This document shows, one piece after another, positions 1 through 12,384 of a DNA stretch of 64,000 nt; the first letter of the stretch is position 1; every line of letters starts with the position of its first letter. Both the position numbers and the translations under genes were made by a program. Below the pieces are notes generated by a model, which was given only the letters and a program-made list of their open reading frames with translations, had not been told where the DNA came from and ran no database searches. The stretch spans positions 1,178,001-1,242,000 of the forward strand of contig NW_002476567.1 of NCBI RefSeq assembly GCF_000189635.1. Reading direction: 5' to 3'. Source of the stretch: Tetrahymena thermophila SB210 (taxonomy: Eukaryota; Ciliophora; Oligohymenophorea; Hymenostomatida; Tetrahymenidae).

Positions 1-972
1 GCAATTCCAGCCTATTTAATTATTATTTAAATTGAGTTGATAATATGTTTCCAGATTAAAACCTATTTAGGTAAAGTGTCTTTAAATATCTTCATAATCC
101 TCATCTTCTTCACTGAAAGAGTCATCATCATCATCATCCATATTATTTAGAATATTATTATCTCTGTCAGGTGATTCAAATAGCAAATTTGTTTATTGCT
201 TCTGATAATAAGCTTTCAAAGCTAGTAAAGCTATCTCTTAAAAGCATAAATCAAAGCTTGATCTATTTTTTTGAATCTTTTCTTTCATCATCCGCTCAAC
301 TTGATCACTCACTGCCTATTGTTTAGTTTTTAAAGCATTTTCTTTAGATTCTTTTTGCTTAAAGTAGCTGTACATACGATACTAATAAAATTATTACGAG
401 TACTAAATATTTTAAGAATTTATATTTCCGATAGAAATATTTTAGCTTAAAATCATTTACATCTTATCCTTATCAAAGTTGAGTTATATCATTTTCTAAT
501 ACAAAACAATTTTTGTATTATCTGAATTAGACTTGTGCCCAATCATGCTAATTCTTAACATAGACATATTGTGATCCTAGTTATTTTCACTATCATCCTC
601 TTGATTTTGCTAAAGCTCCACTTAAGAATCAGAAAATGTATTTGTTTTATACGTTGATTATAGATATTAAATCCTTTAATATTGATTACTATATTAAGCA
701 GCTAAGATTTATTGATTTTTATTTTAATAAAGCATAATCCTAGTATTACTTGCTTCATTATCATTATTATAGAGTGCTAAGGCATTTTAAGATTCATTAT
801 TATTAAATTTTTAATCAGAAAAATCTGCTTGAGTTTTTTTTTCAGAGACCTTCTCCTTTGGTTCTTATTCAGAATATTATTTATTATTTTAAAGATTCTC
901 TGAATGCTTTTGAGGTTTTTTAGATTCAAAATCCTCTTAGGTTCTATTATCAGATGATTTGCAGCAGCCCAT
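1..972 (-). CDS. Partial acidic, Gln/Asn-rich protein with MGCC lipidation-type N terminus
   Basis: This gene runs off the left edge of the window, so its 3' end is missing. From ATG at 972 the frame stays open for 324 codons in code 6 without an intron or TGA. The protein begins Met-Gly-Cys-Cys, a pattern typical of N-myristoylated and palmitoylated membrane-attached proteins. Residues about 5-140 are a low-complexity Gln/Asn/Lys/Glu region. A basic, probably helical stretch follows at about residues 200-265 (many Lys, Gln and Glu). Near residue 290 there is a run of Asp followed by a Ser/Glu-rich patch, and then a more globular segment rich in Asn and Tyr at the edge. I do not recognise the family. 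Membrane attachment is inferred from the first four residues only. The start is the only ATG that gives the MGCC motif, and AT-rich flank lies directly upstream. Confidence 0.75.
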
Positions 973-1486
973 TGTTTTTTGAAATCAATATTTTTTATAA
1001 TTTATAAGTATTTAATTATTCATTATTGATTTAAGAAAAAGTCTCTCTTTTTGTATCTATCAAATTTAAAAAAGAGAAATATCTCTGAGACTCATGGTAT
1101 ATTTATTAAGGTTTTTAATTCTTACATATTCTGAAATATTATTCGAGGAAAATTTAACTCTTCGATTCATAATTTTGTAATAATAGATTATAAATATTAC
1201 TTTGATGAGAGGTTATCAGATAAGAATAATTGAATCCCATCCATTTCATAGTAATTATTTCAATTTAAACGTTTTTATTTAAAATAAGCTTTTAAGAGCA
1301 TGCCTGCCATCATATTTTCTTTTATTTACTGTAAATCCTCAATAATGTTTGCACCGAGTTCGCGAGGAGGGTCAAAAAACTCACTATATATAAGAACGTT
1401 TGTTTTTCGCGATTTTTCACGAATTGCGAAACATAAGAAAATAGGTTTTACGGTATTAGAATTAAAAAGTATATTTTGATTAAAAT
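973..1486. other. Intergenic region with a less AT-rich patch
   Basis: No gene is seen between the start of the MGCC protein and the 3' end of the next minus-strand gene. Most of it is AT-rich. The segment about 1330-1440 is clearly richer in G and C than its surroundings, with repeated TTCGCG-like words and a TATATATAAG stretch near 1383. It could be a promoter core or a small RNA gene, but no known RNA structure was recognised. Confidence 0.5.
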
Positions 1487-2183
1487 TCAGTTAACAGGAA
1501 ATGACAAATGCATCAGTAAAGAAGCCACTTGTTTATCTTAATATGGTCTTAAATATTCAAAATCTTAAGTTTATCTAGACTAAAATGGTTTTGATTCTTA
1601 GCTTTTCCCATTTCTAAGAGACATAATTCTAATCACCTGTTATCTATCCTCCCCTTACATATATTTTTAGTTTGACCATTTAATACTATACTCTCATACA
1701 GCTAGGTTTAAACAAGATAAATAAATCTATTCAGATTAGCTTATTGATAACTACTTCTGAAATCCTTTTCACTATTCAGAAAGTCTCACACTCCCTTCCT
1801 TGTAAAAATTAAGAAAAGTAAAATTGGATATAATTTTAAACATGGAAAGCATAGAATGATGTCAAAAGCTATCTTTGCCAAACAGTATATGTTATAAGAA
1901 GCTGGAATTTCCAAATATATAATAGAAGCCTGATTATATAATTGAATTATGGAGATTTCATTGTAATTATCATTATTTGAAGAAAATTATATTATTCAAC
2001 CTATCTTAGAAGATTCCGAGCTAAATAAAGTGAATAATTATATTAAAATTTTGATATTTTCTTATTGAAATAGCTTGAAACAAAATTCTCTATTGAGATT
2101 AAAACCACTTACCTAATGCAATAAATATTAATTAAAATTATATAAAACGATATAGTATTTTTTAATAATAAATATCTCGCCAT
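1487..2183 (-). CDS. Tentative small three-exon gene, hydrophobic N terminus, unknown function
   Basis: A spliced model gives 207 aa: exons 2183-1792, 1756-1692 and 1653-1487, with introns 1757-1791 (35 nt) and 1654-1691 (38 nt). Both introns have GT..AG ends, and the total is a whole number of codons ending in TGA. The first 25 residues are hydrophobic after Met-Ala-Arg and could be a signal or anchor segment. The middle is rich in aromatic residues and Gln. The last 55 residues (Ser/Lys/Gln/Arg-rich) look the most like true coding sequence. No family was recognised. The first exon could also be read in another frame, so its N-terminal half is the weakest part. The introns are shorter than most others in this window. 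Confidence 0.35.
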
Positions 2184-3439
2184 TTGACTAATTCAAACAA
2201 GCTGTGATTAACTTTACCTTATAAATAATTAAATCAAAATATTAAAAATATCTAAATTTCGTCTTACTTAAATAACGCAACTTGAAAAAATTTAGATAGA
2301 AAATCAATAAAAATATATTTTTTGAGTTAATTAAATAATTATTATAAATATTACAGCGATTTATATATATAATATTTAATTCAATTTTACTAATCAAATT
2401 AATTGACACATTTTAATTTTTAGAACTAAAACAAATTAAAATAATATGTTTTCTTTATTGATAGATCGATAAAGTAAATAACATCAATAATAACTTTTTA
2501 AAAAGTTTCTTCTTATTTATTCTATGCAATATAAAGGATAATAAGAATGTGAGCTTACTAGAATAGTAACCAATTTTTGGATGTTTTACAACTGTTTATA
2601 TAAATTTAAGTTTTAAAGTTAAATTTAAAAAAAATATTTTTAAGCAAAATACCTAAATCATCTTATATAAATTAGTATAAATTTTATTTAAAATGATTAA
2701 ATTTTTTAAAAATAGTTAATTTTAATTATTATTTTTATTATTGTAATTGACTTATCAAATATTCCAAAAATTTATTTTAAATATTTTTATAAATTTAATT
2801 TTAAATCATTTCAAAAAAAATAAGAAAAAAAATATTAATTTATTTATAATTAATAAAAAAATGAGTTGTTATTTTTTGATTTATTTTTAAGAAACTGATT
2901 TTTGAAATTGAGGAGTAAATTGTTTTTATCACTTTTACACATATTAATTAATTGATTTAGCCAAAATTTAAAGATACATCAAGCTAATAACTCCAAACAT
3001 TTAAGCTTTATTATTCAAATTTAAAATTTAGACTATAAGATGAAAGGTGAAGATTCAATTAACAAGTAAATTTAAAGAAGATTTTAAAGACAATTTAAAA
3101 ATAAATTCCTTATTTTTTTTAATGCATTTTACCTTAATTCTAAACACATCAAGTAATTCATTACAAAATCATCAAAGATATTCAAATTAATAACAAATCA
3201 AGATTTAATTAGTAAAAATTGATATTTTCCATACCCAACAAGAAATGAGTCAATATAATGCTATAATCAAAAAAAAAAAATTAATAAGAATTTAATTAAA
3301 GTAAATAGAAATTTGCAATAATCATCATTAAATAATTTGAAATTACAATCAAAAGGAATACTAATTATTCAAAAATTTTTTTTAATTTTTGCATTTATCT
3401 TTCAAGCAAATAAATATATAGCAATAGAATCATAAATAA
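2184..3439. other. AT-rich intergenic region upstream of the kinesin gene
   Basis: No gene is visible. The region lies between divergently transcribed genes and should hold both promoters. It contains one copy (about 2355-2540) of a diverged element that recurs inside the second intron of the kinesin gene. Homopolymer A/T runs dominate the rest. Confidence 0.6.
2355..2540 (+). repeat. Diverged dispersed repeat, copy 1 (intergenic)
   Basis: About 185 nt resemble 4200-4385 in the kinesin intron, in the same orientation. Shared landmarks in order are TTTAATTCAATTTTACTAAT, a TTTTTAGA(A/G)CTAAAA block, TTTTCTTTATTGATAGA, and AAAGTAAATA(A/G)CATCAATAA. The match is interrupted by small indels. No coding potential or terminal inverted repeat was recognised, so the class of element is unknown. 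Confidence 0.7.
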
Positions 3440-6400
3440 ATGTCTGATAGCATCGGTATGCAGTCTGTATAAACTCCATTAAATTCTATGAGTTAAGCAG
3501 ATCTTAGCGAGGCAGAAAAGACTTCCATTTAAGTCACTGTCAGAATTAGACCTTTGAATGAAAAAGAATTATCTGAAAATGAAATTTCATGTGTAAAAGT
3601 AGATCCAAATTATCCAAATACAATAACTTTAGAAACCAACTCATTTGAGTCAAAAATGTTCTGTTTTGATTATATTGCCCATTAATTTACTCCATAATAG
3701 GAAGTTTTTAATAAGGTAGCGCTACCTGCAGCAGATTCGTGTTTAGAAGGTAAATTCAGTTTATTAATAATATTTTGAATATATTTTTAGATGAATAGCA
3801 TGATAGGTTTTTGAAATTTAAATTCTTTAAGCTTCTAAAAAATAATAAAAAAGAATAAGGGAAAATTTTAGTGTAAATAAATTAATTTTGAATATAAAAA
3901 TAGGTTATAATGGATGTATATTCGCTTATGGTTAAACTGGCGCTGGTAAGACATATACAATTACTGGTGCAAGTAATGTAGAAAGTGTTTTAAATACAGA
4001 CCACAGAGGTATGCTACCTCGTGTTTTGGAGTATATATTTTAAAAAATAAAGCAATAGTAATCATTGTCAGTAGAGTATTTAGTTAAATGCAGTTATTTG
4101 GAAATATATAATGAACATATTATTGATCTTCTCTCAGATAATGGAAATAATCTCTAGCTTAGAGAAGATCTTAAAAAAGTAATTTAATTTGATGTCTAAA
4201 ATAAATATAATTTTTAATTCAATTTTACTAATGCAAATAATTGATGCGTTTGAATTTTTAGAGCTAAAAAGAAATTAAAATCATAGGTTTTCTTTATTGA
4301 TAGAAAAATAAATAAAGTAAATAGCATCAATAACAGATAATTTTTTGAAAATTTCCTTCTATTTAAATTATGCATTCATAATATATTTATTAGAGAAATT
4401 TCTCTATGAGTTATTATTTGTTAATTTAACATAAAATATATAAAATTATTTTTTTAGGGTGTTTATGTTGAAGGACTTACTGAATGTGTTACTTAAAATT
4501 TCTTGTAAGCTATTGAAATCTTAAAAACAGGAAGTGGAAATCGCCACAACGGAGCAACATCAATGAATAGAGAGTCATCTCGCTCTCACTCTGTATTTTC
4601 TATCATTCTGCAATCAAAGGTATTAAATAATTCTTAGAAATGAAAATGAGACAATAGTAGAAAATATTTAATTTAGCTTGAATTAAATGTTTAGAATAAA
4701 ATAAAATTCTATCAAATCAATTTTTATTTTGCAAAAGATAAAAATTATTCAATTAAAAAAGCTTAGAATAAAATATTATTTAAAGTAATGTTTGATAACA
4801 TAACTAAATTATTCCAGATAAATATTTGAATATTTTTAAATGGATTAATACTCATATAAATTTTTACTTTTTAATAATAGACTCTTTCTGAGGGAGTCAC
4901 TCACTTAAGATATAGCAGATTTCATTTTGTTGATTTGGCAGGAAGTGAGAGAACAAAGCAAACAAATGCTATGGGAGAAAGACTTAAAGAAGGTTGCAAT
5001 ATTAACAAATCTCTCAGTATACTTGGTAATGTAATTAATGCTTTAGTGGAAGTAGATAATGGAAGGGCTAGACATATTCATTATAGAGATAGTAAACTAA
5101 CATTTTTCTTAAAGGATTCTCTAGGAGGTAATAGTAAAACTAGAGTTATAGCTAATATTTCACCTGCTAGCAGCGCTTTTTAGGAAACTCTATCTACACT
5201 TAAATTTGCTAAAAGAGCTAAATTAATCAAAAATAAAGTTCAAATCAACGAGGATCATTCTGGAAATGTTGAATCTCTCAATAATGAAATTAAAAAACTT
5301 AGATTAGAAAATTTGCAAGTAATATTTCAAGAATATTATTAATTTTTAAATTATGATTTATCAATAATATTAATCTCACTTTTTTATTTAAAGTTTAGAG
5401 AATTACTCTTGAAAGGAGGATCTATTCCATCATTCTTTTAACCTAATAATAGCTAACCTCAGTCGCCTTCTATTCGTGAAGTAATATTTAATTTAGCTAT
5501 TTTAATTTAAATTTGAAATTTTAACTAAAATTTAGTAAAAAAACAATTTAAGAATGATTAAAGATGAAAATATAAAAATGCAAGAAACTGAAGAACTTTG
5601 TTAGCACTATTTGGAATAAGCTTAAGAGCTTGAGCTTAAAATGAATTATAATATGGGTAAAACTAAAGATCAATTAATGCATCTTATGAAATACGTTGAG
5701 AAGTTCTAATAAAACGAATATTAATATCGCTCAATTATTAAATTATAAAGAGCTAAGATCGAAAGAGTTGAATTAATGTTGAAAAATAAGCAATTAACAA
5801 AAGAGCAAGTTCAAGAATTTTTTAATGAGGACAGAGAAAAAACTTAAAAAGAGTTGAACAACTTGAGAGAATTATTAGAAAATTAAATGTACTGTGCTAA
5901 ATTACTTGATGAAAATGTTGAGTTGTAATAATAGGTTGAAAAAATTTAAGAACCAGGCAGATCAATTTTCTAGCAACTAACAAATAATGTTGATGTCTTA
6001 AAAAGTATTTAAAATAAGCTCGAACAAAATATTGAACAAAGAGTTAGATTGTAAAAAGTTGTTGAAGATCTTGAAGAGTCAAAAAAAAATGCTTCACCTG
6101 ATCGCTCAAAGAAACTTGAATTTTAGCTCACTCAAATTGAAAAAGAGCACAAGTCAGCAGTAGAAAATTTAAATTCGGAATTACTCACGTAAATATTAAA
6201 AGAATTAATAGATTTTTATTTAATGTTAAATTAATATAAAAAGATAAAAATAAAAATTAAACGATTAAGAAAGAATGATTGATTAGATCGTTGAAGAGAA
6301 TTAAATGCTGTCAAAAGAACTTGAATAAATGAAGCTTATGTAAGAATTTAAGTAAGCTTAACACGAAGAAACAGTTCATTAATTGAAGAAGTTAATTGCT

Positions 6401-9400
6401 GAAAAGAGCAATGTAACTGATGAAATGAACTAAGAGTTGCGCTTAAGAAATATTGATTTAGTAGAACAAATAAAATAATTACAACAGTAGAATTTACTAT
6501 TGAATGAAAGAAGCAAGGAATCAGAGAAACAAAGACAAGATATGGCTGAAGAAAAAAAGTAAGCTCACGAGAAATATTTGAAATACTTAGAAAAATACAA
6601 TGAAGAAACAACTCATCTTCAAGCAAGTATTTAGGAACTCACTTCGAATTTTAATGAAAAAGAGTTTGAAAATTTAAGAATAAAGGATGAAGTGATTCAA
6701 GGTAATGAAAGAATTCGTGAGTTAGAATCTAATATCAGTTAAGCAAAACAAGTTTAAGACTCTCTTTAACAAGAAATTGAGTAGAAAAAAAATCAAATAG
6801 AATAGCTTGAAGAATAGTTGATTGAGCTTGAAGAAGCTGACAATTAGAGAAAAGATTTGCAAGAAGAAATTGAAACATTAAATGAAACATTAAACTTTAG
6901 AGAAAATGAACTTGAAGAAATGAAAAAATAAAAAACTCAACTTTTGAACTAAATCTAAGAATTATAAGCTGCTAAAGTTTAAATTGAAGAATTAGTTCAA
7001 ACCTTAAAAATGAGAATCGAAGAACTTGAAAGCCAAAACAATGAATAAAACAATAAACTTTTAGAGGAAAAAGTAGAAGAAGTGAAAAAATTAGAAGACG
7101 AAAAAGTAGTTATTGAATAAGAATTAAACGAAATCAGAAAGACTAAAGAAGCAGATAACATAGTTATTTAGAATAAATTGGAGTAAATTAAGTCTTTAGA
7201 ATAAGAAAAGGTATTTGTTTAATAGAAGATAAATGAAATTTCTGATGAAAAAGAAAGAATTACTTAAGTTTTAGAAGGTGAAATAAAAATTCTGAAAGAA
7301 AAATTATTGTTAGAAGATGACTAAAATTAAGAAGTTATCAACTAAAAATAAACTGAAATTGAATAACTGAGATCATAGGTTTAATAATTAAAATCATCAA
7401 TTCAAAAGGAAATTGAATCATTCAATAATGAAAAAACCAAACTTGAAGAAAATTTTAAAAAGGAGAAACAAGAAACTCTTTTACAATGTAAGAGAGATCT
7501 TTAGGAATAATGTGAGTAGCTACAATAAAATTTTAGTATTGAATTAGAGAAATAAATTGAAATTCGTGAGAAAAAAATTGCTAAGTTAGAAGAAGAAAAA
7601 AGCAAGGTTATTCAATAAAGCTAAGAAGAAACTTAATAGGAATTAGAAACCTTGAAAGAAGATTTGGAAAGATAAGTTGTTTTAATTACTGAATAAAAGG
7701 ATTAAGAAATACAGTAAATAATTGAAAAGAATTCTGAGGAGTTATAGGGTCTTTTAAATGAGAAATAGCAGCTTTTAAAATAAATTTAACTAAATAAAGA
7801 CGAGATTTAAATGCATTAAAATTCTATCTAAGCTTATGAATAATAAATATAGGAACTTGAGAGTTCTTTGATAGAAAAAGAAGGTCTCTACATAGAAAAA
7901 AATAATGCTTTTAAGGAATAACAATCTAAGCTTCGTCATTTAGAAAGTGAATCTTCATAATTAAAAGAAGAAGCTTAAGAATTAAAAGATAAAGCATCTC
8001 AATTAGCAGAATCACTTGAAGGCTAGACTTAAGCATATTCTAAGGCTAAAGCAGAGGTTGAAAAATTATAAAATGAAATTCTATACTAACAAGAGAAAAT
8101 TCTTTAATAAGAAAATACAATCAAGATATTAAAAGAAAGACAGTAAGAGGAATCTAGTTAATCTGAAAAATATGTCTATGAATTAGAAGATAAGGTTCGT
8201 TAACTAGAATAGGAAAAAGCTAGTATGGTTAAATTGAATAATTAACTATAGTAAGAATCTGATGAAAAGCTCTTAGACAAAGAAAATGAAATTGCTCATT
8301 TAAATTTGGAAAAAAAATAAATTTTAGACAGTAAGCTGCAAGAAATTGAAGAAATTGTAAAATTGTAATAGTAAGATAAAGATATTTCACTTTAAAAACA
8401 GGAATTGATTTTCAATGAGAGAATCAAAGAATTAGAAGAATTAGTTCAACAGGCTATTTCAGAAAAGGAAATCATAATTACTCAGTATGAAGACAAAAAT
8501 AATGAAAAAGAAAATAAAATTTCTGATTTACTAAAGCAAATTGAAGAATAAAGTTAAAATATACAAAATTAAAATGAGGAAATAGATAGCTTAAACTAAT
8601 AGGTTATCTTATTAAGATAGAAAATATCTTAAAAGGAAAAGGAAAAGCAGGAAAATTATGAAAGAGAAAGCAAGGAAAAGCAAGATTTGATTGAAAAATA
8701 TGCTGAAGAAAAGCAAAATCTTTAAATTTCACTTGAAAACAGATTCTCTGTGAAACAAAAGCAAATGGAAGAATAAATTAAGAGTTACTAAGAATAACTA
8801 TCAAATGAATAAGAAGCTCATCAGTCTCAAATTGAATAAAAGGAAATGATAATTGAGGAACATCAAAATATTATAGATGAATTGAAAACTGAAATCGAAG
8901 GATTAAAAACTCAACGCTATGAAAAATTATCTGAGCAAGAGTAATTATATGAGAATCAGCAATAAGAAAATCGTTTATTAGTAAAGCAAATTGAGAATTT
9001 AAAGAAAGAAATAGTCAATAAATCTGAATAACTTATTGCAGAAAGGGAAGAATAATAAGAAACTTAATAATAATTTGATATGTAGATTAAGTAAATTGAA
9101 GAAAAAAGTAGTTAAGAAATAAACAAAATCTAGCAAGAATCTTAGGAAGCAATTGAAACAGCTGAAAAATAAATTTTAGAATTAAAGAGATAACTTGAAA
9201 AAATAATTAAATAAAAGGAGGAGGAGTTGTAATAAGCTAACAAACTAGTTGAATAAGTAAAAGAGTAGCTTTTGTAAGAGAAGAATTAATCAGTAAAAGA
9301 GAATAATAATTTAATATAAAAAATAGAATAATAATAATAATTGTAGTTAAGAGAATTAAATGAATTAAAGGAATAGAACAAACAAATCTTAGCTGAAGCT

Positions 9401-12152
9401 GAGAATAATTAATTAGTTTTCAACTAAACTGAAGCAAATTTGTAAGAGCAAATAGCATATTTAAAGTAATAACTAGATATATCTAACAATAAACTTGAAG
9501 AAGAACATAACAAGTTCTTGCAGAAGTTTACAAATCTTCAGAAAGAAGCTGAATAAAACACTCAAAAGTAGGTGCTTTTAAATGAAGCTTTAAGAGATGA
9601 GAAATGGAAAGCAGAAAAAGAATAAATACTTCATTCTCATAAAATGACAATTTCTCAAAAGGAAAATGAATTGTTCGAAAAGAATTAAGAACTGCTTTAA
9701 ATGAAATAGCAATTAGAAGAATTCAAGAGCTTGAGTCATACTTATTAAACAAAGTTAAAAGAAATTTAAGAATCTAATGAAAAGTAAAGTGTAATCAATA
9801 CCCAGATTTTCACTAAATAATTAGATTAAGTTAATACTGAAAAGAACTCACTTAAACAAAATTTAGAAAATCTTAATGCAAAACTACAAGAAAAAGCTGA
9901 AGAAACTCAAAAACTTATTGTTTAAAATGGAGAATATTTAACAAAGGCTCATTAGCTTGAATAATTGAATCAAGAGAAGGAAACAAAAATAATTTAATTG
10001 AGCAAGAATATTTAGCAATAAGACACTTATATTCAAAAAACAGCTCAAGAAATTTAGCAAAAGAAGGATATTATCCAGACTCTTAATGAAGAATATTCAA
10101 AAGTAATATAATAAAACGAATAGCTAAAGCATCAAATTTCTGAAACTCAAACTTAACTAGAAAAACAATCTATCATTCATAAATAAAAAGAAGTTGAAAG
10201 ACTTGAGTTAGTGCACAAATCAAAGCTTGAGGAACTTGAAAATAAGGTAAAATTAATTTATTTTAAGAAAATAATAATTCATAATTTTTAAAAAAGCATA
10301 ATGAAGAGCTCAATAAAATATTTGAAGAAAGAAGAATAATGCTCGAGCAGTTAGAAGAGCAAAAATAACAAAAGGATAGTGAAATTGAAGAATTATGTTT
10401 AAAATATGCAGAGGAAATAGATAATTTTAAAAAACTCACAAAGAACCTCTAAAACTAAAACGAATTCCTTGAAAAAGAAAACGCTGAGAAAGAAGAACTT
10501 TGCAATTAATTTTAAGTTGCTCTTAATGAATTCAAGTAAGAGTTAAATAAAAGGGATGAGCTTTTATATATATAAGAAGAGTATGAGAAACTAGTTGAAG
10601 TTAATAAAATACTTGAAAACGATTTAGAAAAGAAGACAAAGATGATTGAAGAAAGTAAAGTTAACTTGATTCAAGCTAAAAGAGACATGTAAGAAATGAA
10701 AAAGATTTTAGATTAAAAAAACAAAGAAATAGATGTATAAAAAAATGAACTGAAAGAGTTTTATGAAAGAACTTAGGTATTTGCTCAAACAAGAGACAAA
10801 GATGTGAAAGAAGTTAAAGATTAATACTGCAAGCTATTAGATGAACACAATAAAATTATGGTATTAAATAACTTATTTTAAGTTGCTTTTTTATTTATAA
10901 ATTTGTATTTAAATTTTAGTCCTAATATAACGAACAAAGTGAGAAAATGGATAAATTAAAGGTTGAAATATCAGACTATGCAAAAGAGAAAGCTTAGATT
11001 AATTAAGAAATTAGAAAGTAAATTTATAATAAGATTAATTATAGAGCTAATATGAATTTTATAAAAAAGACTATAAAGTAATGAAAAAAAACTCAAGTAG
11101 CAGTTGAATGATATGATTGAAGTCAATAAAAGATTAAACGAAGATAATAAAAAACTGGAGGAAGATTATGAAAATGTGTAAAGAGAATTACAGTACATCG
11201 GAGGTCATAAGTAATAACTATTTAATTTAGATAAATAATATTAAATTAAATTCTTTATATTCAAAGCAATCCTGACCAGAAGATCAAAATGTTTAATAAA
11301 ATAAAAGAAGAAAATACTTTATTAAAAAACGAAAAGAAAGAATTATCTACTTAACTAGCCTAGATTGCAGAAGAAAATAAATAGCTATTAAAATAAATTG
11401 AATAGCTTCGCACAAATCCTGATAGAAGCAACCCCTTAAAAAATATAGGAAATCAGAGGTTTGGTAATTCATCTTCTTCAACAGATAAATCAATTTAAAT
11501 GGAACTTGAAGTAAGCATTTTTTAAATTATGAATTTATTTATGTAATAAAAATATTTTTTTAAAACAGAAACAAATAAATGAAAACAAGAAGCTTCAAGA
11601 TATTATTATTTAAACAAATTAAATCATATAAATGGGTTAATCAAGCAAAGGACTCAAATAATTCCAAAAATCTTCTCTTGATAGAGACTTAATTAGTGGA
11701 GTTAAATAGATTGTCTAAGAAATACTTGTAAGATATTTTTTTGTCTCAAATAAATAAATATTTAATTAATTGAAAAAACTAAATAGGATAAAGAAAATAA
11801 AATAAAAAATTTAACAGGAGAGTTAGACGCAAAAACAATAAAATACACTGAATTAGAGAAGAAATACTTATAACTTTAATTAAATGTTAAAGACAGTTCT
11901 TACTTAAATAATATTAATAGAGAAAGATCAAAAGATAGATTTGGAGCAGCTCTTGGCAGCAACTCTTCAATTCAACAATAATAGCAACCATTATAATAGC
12001 CTATGTCTTATTAAAATTTGAATCATCTTAATTAAAATATAAATCTCTAAAACTATTCAATATAATAACAATAATAAATACAATAGCATTAAGCATAGTA
12101 AAACTAATAAAAACCTAATAGATTGAATTTCTATAACAACTATAATAATTGA
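3440..12152 (+). CDS. Giant kinesin-12/KIF15-like motor protein with long coiled coil
   Basis: The protein is an N-terminal plus-end-type kinesin of about 2486 aa from 13 exons. Introns are 3750-3903, 4179-4457, 4620-4880, 5319-5393, 5481-5535, 6189-6273, 10247-10296, 10861-10919, 11018-11078, 11211-11266, 11511-11568 and 11728-11786. All have GT..AG ends, and the exons total exactly 2487 codons. The motor domain spans about residues 28-365, with P-loop GQTGAGKT at 113-120, switch [10 protein letters not shown] at 232-240 and switch II DLAGSE at 267-272. The segment with [20 protein letters not shown] resembles kinesin-12 family motors. Residues from about 370 to 2430 are almost unbroken heptad-type coiled coil rich in Glu, Lys, Leu and Gln, most of it in one exon (6274-10246). 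The C terminus is Gln/Asn-rich. The likely role is microtubule-based transport or spindle/cortical organisation as a coiled-coil oligomer. The kinesin-12 assignment is by motif only. It is the only plus-strand gene seen here. Confidence 0.93.
4198..4390 (+). repeat. Diverged dispersed repeat, copy 2 (inside kinesin intron 2)
   Basis: This is the partner of the element at 2355-2540. It occupies most of the 279-nt second intron of the kinesin gene. That intron and the next (261 nt) are several times longer than the 50-85 nt introns later in the gene, consistent with growth by insertion. Confidence 0.7.
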
Positions 12153-12214
12153 GAATCAACTAAATAAATAATTAATAAAAAAACTTGAAAAAGTAAATCC
12201 TAAAAATTTCATTT

Positions 12215-12247
12215 ACCTACCTACCTACCTACCTGCCTACCTATCTA
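12215..12247. repeat. (CCTA)n microsatellite
   Basis: About eight units of the tetranucleotide, with two single-base interruptions near the end, lie some 60 nt after the kinesin stop codon. Period and sequence differ from ciliate telomere repeats (CCCCAA type), so it is a simple repeat in the 3' flank. Confidence 0.9.
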
Positions 12248-12384
12248 CAACTTTAATTAAAATATTTATTCCATTAATTCTATATTTATAATAAAAAATT
12301 AAATTATATACTAAAGCTTTATGTCTAATAAGAATCACATTATCTATTTAATATAAATTTGCTATAAACTGTAATATGTATTGA

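Noticed and set aside
1501..1980. Plus-strand open frame of about 159 codons in code 6
   Set aside because: It lies antisense to the tentative minus-strand gene 1487-2183, has no recognisable domain, and such lengths arise by chance when TGA is the only stop in AT-rich DNA.
12215..12247. CCTA repeat as internal telomere sequence
   Set aside because: The unit is four bases and lacks the CCCCAA pattern of ciliate telomeres, so it is only a microsatellite.
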